The notes under the pieces were generated by a model that saw only the letters and a program-made list of their open reading frames with translations, had not been told where the DNA came from and searched no databases. 20,030 bases of DNA. It comes from QHCE01 sp041743105. GTDB taxonomy: Bacteria; Actinomycetota; Actinomycetes; Mycobacteriales; QHCE01. Within the stretch, counting starts at the first letter, position 1. Every line of letters begins with the position of its first letter. The translations under genes and the position numbers were made by a program. The stretch spans positions 1-20,030 of the forward strand of contig JBGTNI010000110.1 of NCBI GenBank assembly GCA_041743105.1, given 5' to 3'. This document shows, one piece after another, positions 15,401-20,030 of this stretch.

Positions 15401-16117
15401 ATGAGTTACCCGCAGCAGTATGGCCAACAACCTTACGGCCAGCAACCACCGCCCGGATCTGGCCAGCCCGGCGGACAACAGCCAGGCCATGCCTCACCTT
15501 CGCAATATGGCCAGCAGGTGTTTTCGCCACAGCACAGCGGCGGCGGTGGTGGTGGCATTTTCACTGACTTCAAGTTCTCTCCGCTGGAGTGGGGAGCAGT
15601 AGCCGCATGGGTAGTCGGCTTCATCCTTATTCTTGTCTCTTACTTTGCCTCTTGGGCTTCGGTCGAGGATGAAGGCGCGAACTTGGGTGACTTCATGGAT
15701 GTACCTGAAAGCTTCGATAGCAGTGTGGACAGTTTGAGTCTGTTCTTCATCGTGGTGTCGATACTTGCGCTACTGGCAGGCGTAGCCGCGATCGTGCTCC
15801 GGGGCACGTTCAGACTGGTAGGTCGGATTGTGGCGGGCGCCCTAGCGCTGCTCACCCTGCTGTTTGTGATTCTGTTGATGTCCGAGATCTCCAGCTCCCT
15901 TTTCGAGGACTTCAAGAACCTACCTGAAGGTGCCGTCGACTACGGATTCTCCGCTGGGGCTTACTTCGGGATCTTCGGCGCCGTGCTGCTAGGTGCGGCC
16001 GCCGCCTTGGCCCACCGGTCAGGTTCGGCTACGCCTTCGCAGGCGGGATATGGCCAGCCGTACCAGGGTGGTCAGGAAGGTTACGGCGGCGGATACCCGC
16101 AGCAGGGCCAGCGGTAG
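15401..16117 (+). CDS. Gln/Gly-rich four-pass membrane protein of unknown function
   Basis: 238 residues from ATG 15401, set by TGGAGA 6 bases upstream; an in-frame TTG at 15377 is less likely. The first ~45 residues are low complexity with YGQQP units and a run of six glycines. About four transmembrane helices follow (near 62-85, 110-132, 138-160 and 185-207). An acidic loop (VEDEGANLGDFMDVPESFDS) follows the first helix. The C-terminus is again YGQPYQGGQEGYGGGYPQQ-type. The layout is common among actinobacterial envelope proteins; I do not recognise a named family. It ends at a strong hairpin. Confidence 0.8.
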   Translation: MSYPQQYGQQPYGQQPPPGSGQPGGQQPGHASPSQYGQQVFSPQHSGGGGGGIFTDFKFSPLEWGAVAAWVVGFILILVSYFASWASVEDEGANLGDFMDVPESFDSSVDSLSLFFIVVSILALLAGVAAIVLRGTFRLVGRIVAGALALLTLLFVILLMSEISSSLFEDFKNLPEGAVDYGFSAGAYFGIFGAVLLGAAAALAHRSGSATPSQAGYGQPYQGGQEGYGGGYPQQGQR

Positions 16118-16130
16118 CAGTTCAGCATTG

Positions 16131-16167
16131 ATGTGGGGGTGGGTCTATTGCAGACCCACCCCCACAT
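16131..16167. terminator. Bidirectional terminator between convergent genes
   Basis: A perfect 16-bp stem (ATGTGGGGGTGGGTCT at 16131-16146 against 16152-16167) closes a 5-base loop. There is no T-run, as is usual for many actinobacterial terminators. It lies between the TAG at 16117 and the tipA-like gene's end at 16197. Confidence 0.85.
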
Positions 16168-16196
16168 GCATGCCTATCGAGCGAGGGCGCCTTGCG

Positions 16197-17059
16197 CTAG
16201 TCCTTGCCTGCGACCTCGCTTGCGTCGGCGTTCGAGGCGATGGCGTCAGCCACGTACTGCGCTAGTCCGTTGGCAATCCCGTCGTAGTAGGCAGTGAAGC
16301 GCGGATCGCTTACGTACAACTGGCCGAGGCCGCGATGCATCTGGTAGTCGCAGTCGTAGCACCACTTATTTAGGTGCTGGCGATGAAGCTCCGCGATGGT
16401 GCGCGCTTGCTCGGATTCGGCAGGCACGCCGTCGCGCAACGCGGCGGCAAACGACTGCTCGACTGCCGCCATCTCGGTTTTGAACCGCCGCCAGTCGTCG
16501 GCGGTGTAGCTGGCAACGCGCCGCTGTGACTCCCGATGGGCCTGGGTGTCTCCCCAACGTTGATCGACCTCTGCCGCATGCTCTTCGGGATTGAAATCGC
16601 CGAAGATCTCAAATCTCTCCTGTGGTGTCAGGCGAATGCCCATGGTGTGTGCCTCCAATGCCTTGTCAACGGCGACCATCATTCGACCTAGCCGCGCTAT
16701 GCGTTCGGACAGCAGCTGACGCTGCTGTCGGCTGAGCCGTTCGTTACTAAGTCAGCCCGAAAGTAGCTTATTTCCCAGGCTAAAGTCCGTATTAGCCCAG
16801 CTAGTTTCGTTCTGATTAGTAACCGCCACCCGGCATCGGTCGTGGGTTTGTTGACGATGGTCGCGATATCGGTGAGGGAGAACCCGAGCTCTCGGTAGTA
16901 CAGGATCTGTTCCAGACGCTCTAGATCGACATCGCTGTAGCGCCGGTATCCGGCGGAACCGCGCTCGCTAGGTGTCAGCAGCCCGAGCTCGTCGTAGTGG
17001 TGCAGTGTTCGCACCGTGATTCCGGCGAGTGCAGATACCTGACCGACCGAGTAACTCAT
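16197..17059 (-). pseudogene. tipA: TipAL-like MerR regulator gene split by an inserted hairpin element
   Basis: The 5' part, from ATG 17059 with AGGAGG 6 bases upstream, encodes a MerR DNA-binding domain: MSYSVGQVSALAGITVRTLH, then YDELGLL, GYRRYSDVDLERLEQILYY. It leaves frame after …TTDAGWR, inside a 79-bp palindromic insert (16744-16822), and runs to a premature TAG at 16697. The other frame resumes right after the insert as ERLSRQQRQLLSERIARL, then the TipAS-type domain (MGIRLTPQERFEIFGDF … YDCDYQMHRGLGQLYVSDPRF) to TAG 16197. Joining R to ERLSR restores a normal TipAL. In Streptomyces TipAL is a thiopeptide-activated regulator, and TipAS, its C-terminal domain, is also made from an internal start. 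Here ATG 16682, 16679 or 16643 could still produce a TipAS-like protein. Strong call for the disruption; activity of the halves is unknown. Confidence 0.88.
16744..16822. mobile_element. 79-bp MITE-like palindromic insert
   Basis: The element begins TTACTAA and ends TTAGTAA. Its arms pair as 7 bp, a one-base bulge, TCAG (4 bp), a 2-base mismatch, CGAAA (5 bp), a 1-base mismatch, and TAGCT (5 bp). An inner GGCTAA/TTAGCC hairpin (16778-16783 with 16792-16797) closes an 8-base loop. That makes 27 paired bases in all, with one asymmetric 9-base bulge. It has no coding capacity. Removing about 80 bases here restores the tipA frame. No clear target duplication is seen. No second copy is present in this window. 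Confidence 0.75.
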
Positions 17060-17296
17060 CGCTACCTCCTGTCGTCGTGCATGACAAGGTTGCGGCCTCA
17101 CGTTACGTCAGAGTCAAGCCTTACGCCGAGAATTCTTTGGTCCCACTTAAAGTGCCAGCTATCACTGGACTGGTTGTTTTTTTCACCAGTTCCGATACGT
17201 TGCTACCGGTCTCTTTCTGGGTATGGGAGGAGCGACGACGGCTCACCGCCGGGCCGAATGCGTCCGGGAGCCCCACTGGAATCGGGAGCAACCGCG

Positions 17297-17689
17297 ATGC
17301 GCATGATCTTCGTAAATTTGCCTGTCAAAGATCTGGCAGCCTCGAAGGCCTTCTTCTCGATGTTGGACTTCGAATTCAACCCCGAGTTCTCCGACGACAA
17401 GGCAGCCTGCATGGTCGTCGACGAGAACATCTTCGTCATGCTGGTGGTAGAAGAGCGCTTCAAGGACTTCATCAACGGCGAAATCAGCGACGCCACGAAG
17501 GCCACAGAAGTTCTCACCTGCCTGTCAGTGGATAGTAGGCAGCAGGTGGACCAGACGATTGCCAAGGCGATCGCCGCCGGCGGGCGCCCCTGGAAGCCGG
17601 TCATGGAGGAAGGCCCCATGTATGGCGGAAGCTTCCAGGATATCGATGGTCACGTCTGGGAACTGATGTACATGGAGTCCCCGGCGTAG
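17297..17689 (+). CDS. VOC (glyoxalase/bleomycin-resistance fold) family protein
   Basis: 130 residues from ATG 17297, supported by GGGAG 8 bases upstream; the frame stays open much further upstream but without coding character. The protein has the two-module beta-alpha-beta-beta-beta pattern: MIFVNLPVKDLAASKAFFSM near the start, and FQDIDGHVWELMYM at the end with the usual 'DPDGHxWE' Glu. This is the PhnB/glyoxalase-like 'lactoylglutathione lyase family' type of short VOC protein, of unassigned substrate. It is divergent from the tipA-like gene; in that genome context it could have been its target, but this is speculation. Confidence 0.9.
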   Translation: MRMIFVNLPVKDLAASKAFFSMLDFEFNPEFSDDKAACMVVDENIFVMLVVEERFKDFINGEISDATKATEVLTCLSVDSRQQVDQTIAKAIAAGGRPWKPVMEEGPMYGGSFQDIDGHVWELMYMESPA

Positions 17690-17811
17690 TAACGCCAAGT
17701 CCACGCATCGGGCCGGAGCCCAGGGGCCCCGAACTTCCACGCCGCGCAGGCATCCAGTGGCAGCTGTCCGCGGCAGCCCGGGGCGCTCATTCAGCTCGGG
17801 TCGCTCAGCTG

Positions 17812-18126
17812 TCAGGCGAAGGGCTCGTCGCTCCATCTCCACCATGCCTCTTCGCCATCAACGTGTAACAGGAACTCGGGCACCATCTGCCCGTTCGGGT
17901 GGGTCAGCGTCACCGCTTGCCGAATGCGGGTCTGCGCCCCCTCCCACACGTCAACGTTGTCATCGACCGCATCCAGTAGTTGCAACTCTTCAACGAATAG
18001 CGGGCGGACCGTCTCGAGCTGTGCCCGCGGATGCAGTGTCGCGCGGAGCCAGGGGAAATCAACGGCGGTTACGACAAGGTCGGCCAGCAATTCGTCGCCT
18101 TGGGTCAGGCGCCAGATGTCGCCAAT
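17812..18126 (-). CDS. Small hypothetical protein without a standard start codon
   Basis: The frame is open from 18129 (after TAA at 18130-18132) to TGA 17812. It reads GDIWRLTQGDELLADLVVTA … DFPWLRATLHP … VRPLFVEELQLLDAV … VPEFLLHVDGEEAWWRWSDEPFA. The coding look (IWRLTQGDELLADL) extends upstream of the first TTG (18090), and there is no in-frame ATG or GTG before it; only ATT 18126 and ATC 18117 are available. An AAAGGA lies just upstream. A neighbouring frame offers ATG ACC AAA GGA…, so a one-base frameshift near 18121 could have removed the true start. The Trp-rich C-terminus resembles hypothetical proteins I recall from actinobacteria. No function can be given. Confidence 0.6.
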   Translation of the reverse strand: MGDIWRLTQGDELLADLVVTAVDFPWLRATLHPRAQLETVRPLFVEELQLLDAVDDNVDVWEGAQTRIRQAVTLTHPNGQMVPEFLLHVDGEEAWWRWSDEPFA

Positions 18127-18228
18127 CCTTTACCCCGACTCCTTTGGTCATCGGCTCATACTTCCCGATCTGTATGGCGTGAGGCACTCAGTCGGAGGGG
18201 CACGTCTTCGTAGCTGCCGCTCGTCGGG

Positions 18229-18251
18229 CCCGGGTCTCGTGTTCACCCGGG
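18229..18251 (-). terminator. Possible terminator of the DinB-family gene
   Basis: CCCGGGT (18229-18235) pairs with ACCCGGG (18245-18251) around 9 bases, overlapping the TGA at 18243. It is short and lacks a T-run. Confidence 0.35.
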
Positions 18252-18770
18252 GGACGCGGCACGCAGTAACCGGAGTTGGCCGATCTCGGCGGTGTTCTTC
18301 ATCAGTTCGGAGTTCACCCAACCGACCATATGAGCGATGGTGTACTCGGCGTTCTGCCAGGGGAACGGCGCGGTGGCGTCCAGGTCAGCGTCGGTGAGCT
18401 GGTCGAGCACCTTCAGCCAGTCCACCCGAAGCCCACGCAACCATTCGATGGTCGCCGTTGCGTCACCAGGCCACCCGATCTCGGTCCGGTCACGCGGCGC
18501 TCGCCGCTGCGCGTGATCAATGGTCACAGTCCACCACCAACCGACATGCCAGGTGACCCATCCGATCGTGGGGATCGGAGCAGGCTCAGGCTCGGGCACC
18601 TGCCAATCCGGCACCCACACCCCATCGGCGTTCGGACGCACTGTCCAGCAGCGGGTCGCCGGCTTCCACAGGAAATCCTCTGGCTTCAGCTGCTCCAGAT
18701 GAAGTTCCAACAGCGACCACGTCAGGTCGAACTGCCAACGCAGCAGGTCACCACGGGATATTGACACCAC
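18243..18770 (-). CDS. DinB-superfamily protein
   Basis: 175 residues starting at GTG 18770 or the next codon GTG 18767, with TAGGA upstream. It has the four-helix DinB pattern: an early Trp-Ser-Leu-Leu helix (LTWSLLELHLEQLKPEDFLW), the conserved PTIGWVTWHVGWWW with one metal-ligand His, and FPWQNAEYTIAHMVGWVNSELMKNTAEI with the second. The usual third ligand, His in 'ExxxHxxEI', is Asn in LMKNTAEI, so metal binding may be altered or lost. DinB relatives include thiol-dependent transferases such as the bacillithiol and mycothiol types. The substrate here is unknown. Confidence 0.85.
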   Translation of the reverse strand: MVSISRGDLLRWQFDLTWSLLELHLEQLKPEDFLWKPATRCWTVRPNADGVWVPDWQVPEPEPAPIPTIGWVTWHVGWWWTVTIDHAQRRAPRDRTEIGWPGDATATIEWLRGLRVDWLKVLDQLTDADLDATAPFPWQNAEYTIAHMVGWVNSELMKNTAEIGQLRLLRAASPG

Positions 18771-18852
18771 CCGATCCTACTGTCAGCCTGCCCGCCCAGC
18801 GCGAAGGAACAAGGGATTTGCCCAACCCTTGGTATCGATACTCCTAATCCAA

Positions 18853-19332
18853 TCAGTAGTCGCTCGCCGGCTCTCCCCACCAAGGTTCAGTCACGACGAT
18901 CTCGTATCGGTCCGAGAGGGCCTCGCGTAGCTCGCGCAGGATGCCCTTGCCTTCATAAAGCCACTCTTGGTCGCCTGGCCCGTCGATTGGTAGTCGACTC
19001 TCATCGTACCGAGCGAGCCAGTCCGAGATCCGCAACGTGAGATCAGGCGGCAAGCGATGCTCCGCAAGGGGGACGGGCTGGTCCTTATCCCAAAGCGGCT
19101 CACTGTTGTAGTCGGGCCAGAATTCCAATCGAACCTTCACGCGGGAATGATGCCATGCTGCGACAGTAAATCGTGGGTGAGCATCCACTGGGTCGTTGTC
19201 CTGATTCAAGCGTCCAAAGTCCGACGCTGAGTCTCCGTCTGGCACAAAACTGACACAGAAGCCCGCTAGGCGGCCAGCGTTGTTCTGCCCGATGCTTTTA
19301 GTGATAGAGTGAGGATGCGGGATGGCCTTCAT
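18853..19332 (-). CDS. Hypothetical protein, start uncertain
   Basis: 159 residues from ATG 19332, or ~95 from GTG 19140. The second half (VKVRLEFWPDYNSEPLWDKD … LPPDLTLRISDWLARYDES … LREALSDRYEIVVTEPWWGE) resembles small actinobacterial proteins of the 'KVRLxxDY…PLWD…L…W' kind, with no known function. The first 64 residues do not look like that family. AGGAG is present only 2-3 bases before ATG 19332, which is close for use, while GTG 19140 has no ribosome-binding site. So either the protein has an N-terminal extension or the leader is open by chance. Confidence 0.6.
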   Translation of the reverse strand: MKAIPHPHSITKSIGQNNAGRLAGFCVSFVPDGDSASDFGRLNQDNDPVDAHPRFTVAAWHHSRVKVRLEFWPDYNSEPLWDKDQPVPLAEHRLPPDLTLRISDWLARYDESRLPIDGPGDQEWLYEGKGILRELREALSDRYEIVVTEPWWGEPASDY

Positions 19333-19349
19333 GTCTCCTGCACAGCCTC

Positions 19350-19370
19350 AGAGCCCGCCTAGCGGGCTCT
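19350..19370 (-). terminator. Terminator of the DUF3800 gene
   Basis: A perfect 9-bp stem (AGAGCCCGC at 19350-19358 against 19362-19370) with a 3-base loop lies 9 bases past the TAG at 19379. It separates this gene from the next minus-strand gene. Confidence 0.75.
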
Positions 19371-19378
19371 TTGTGCAT

Positions 19379-20030
19379 CTAAGGGCGATCTCTTCCCCAC
19401 TTATCTTGTTGGCCATCGGTGCTAGATGGAAACCAGCACTTCTGATGACGAATCCGTGGCTCTAAGCGTTTCCACATGTCGTTTTTTACTTTACGTGATC
19501 GAATGTCCTTCTCTGCATGGGTGAACACTCGGTTATACAGGAAGGTAATCACATCTGCTGCTTGGACTAGTCGACTTGTGTAGCTGGGCGCAAAGTGCAA
19601 TGTGTCTACAATTCGGGTCAGTTTTCTATGCCGGTAGCCCTGGGTTCCTACTTCTCGATAGCTAGATAGGTCAGCGCGGTGCTGTGCCTGCCCATCTACT
19701 TCGTCAGCGATGACGAGTGCGTAGTCCCCAAGATCTGTGGCGTATTCGTCAATACGTTCGAGGAGATGCTGAAGTACGACCGAATGTGGTGGATCAGGAA
19801 ACCGGTAACGTGCGCGTTGTCCAACAAGATCCATAGCTCTCGTGATCACAGTGACATCTTGTCCAGCCACTGCCTCGACAACGTCGTCGAACACTCCTAT
19901 TCGTGCACGTGGTGGTAAATCCCGCCAAGCTCCACGTGCATGAAAGATTTCATAACCATGCAACTCCACATCCTTAGGAAGGTTGTACGAGCGAGCGGCT
20001 TCTGCTGCCACGCGGTTTAAGTCGGCCATC
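19379..20030 (-). CDS. DUF3800 family protein, C-terminal part
   Basis: About 217 residues running off the window edge. ELHGYEIFHARGAWRDLPP, VVEAVAGQDVTVITRAMDL, YALVIADEVDG, and the final FAPSYTSRLVQAADVITFLYNRVF are the ordered features of DUF3800, an RNase H-like fold family found often near mobile elements and defence genes. The defining N-terminal 'YIDESG' strand should lie before the window edge, so the apparent Met at 20029 is probably internal. Acidic residues (E in ELHG/EIFH, D in IADEVD, D in QAADVI) fit a catalytic set. Codon use looks less GC-rich than in the metabolic genes, hinting at acquisition. Function is unknown. Confidence 0.75.
   Translation of the reverse strand, partial: MADLNRVAAEAARSYNLPKDVELHGYEIFHARGAWRDLPPRARIGVFDDVVEAVAGQDVTVITRAMDLVGQRARYRFPDPPHSVVLQHLLERIDEYATDLGDYALVIADEVDGQAQHRADLSSYREVGTQGYRHRKLTRIVDTLHFAPSYTSRLVQAADVITFLYNRVFTHAEKDIRSRKVKNDMWKRLEPRIRHQKCWFPSSTDGQQDKWGRDRP

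Noticed and set aside
16997..17296. Long N-terminal extension of the VOC protein
   Set aside because: The frame is open but crosses the tipA promoter region, has no family similarity, and a good ribosome-binding site marks ATG 17297.

Overview
The window looks like a chromosomal stretch from a high-GC actinobacterium (about 60% GC by eye). The evidence is the gene set: a chaplin-like secreted repeat protein, an LppU/SCO3897-type anchored protein, a TipAL-type MerR/thiopeptide-binding gene, a FadE5-type acyl-CoA dehydrogenase, and a SpoIIE/RsbU-type phosphatase. I cannot name the genus. Of 20 identifiable stop codons, 12 are TAG, 8 are TGA and none is TAA.

Layout. 1-580: the 3' end of a secreted gene with two near-identical chaplin-like repeats, a strong terminator, and a 28-bp tandem duplication. 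558-3893 (minus): a likely three-gene unit of LemA protein, DUF2207-type membrane protein and AAA ATPase, preceded by two consecutive inverted repeats at 4053-4110. 4167-5117 (minus): a fructosamine-kinase family gene. 5118-6066: a decayed intergenic mosaic. It holds a small open frame of unknown status, a fragment copied from the neighbouring dimethylargininase gene, a short repeat of the fructosamine-kinase 5' end, and a 69-codon gene broken by an in-frame TAG.

6067-12151 (plus): a dimethylargininase-like amidinohydrolase, then E1 alpha, E1 beta and E2 of a branched-chain 2-oxo acid dehydrogenase complex, then two membrane proteins. One of these is an unknown possibly related to FtsK/TraB N-terminal regions; the other is LppU-like. 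12199-14031 (minus): a FadE5-like acyl-CoA dehydrogenase whose promoter carries a perfect 14-bp operator-like palindrome. 14125-15234 (minus) and 15401-16117 (plus): a divergent pair of a membrane-anchored PP2C/SpoIIE phosphatase and a Gly/Gln-rich four-pass membrane protein.

16197-20030 is accessory-looking: a tipA-like gene cut by a 79-bp hairpin element, a VOC protein, a small hypothetical with no normal start codon, a DinB-family protein, another hypothetical, and a DUF3800 protein running off the window.

Functionally the middle part is catabolic: branched-chain oxo acid oxidation, acyl-CoA oxidation, and methylarginine or arginine-type deimination. The best candidate for something undescribed is the 79-bp palindromic element at 16744-16822. 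It has inverted terminal arms and an inner hairpin, and it splits a tipA-like gene exactly between its DNA-binding and ligand-binding halves. The second is the gene-fragment mosaic between the fructosamine-kinase and dimethylargininase genes.
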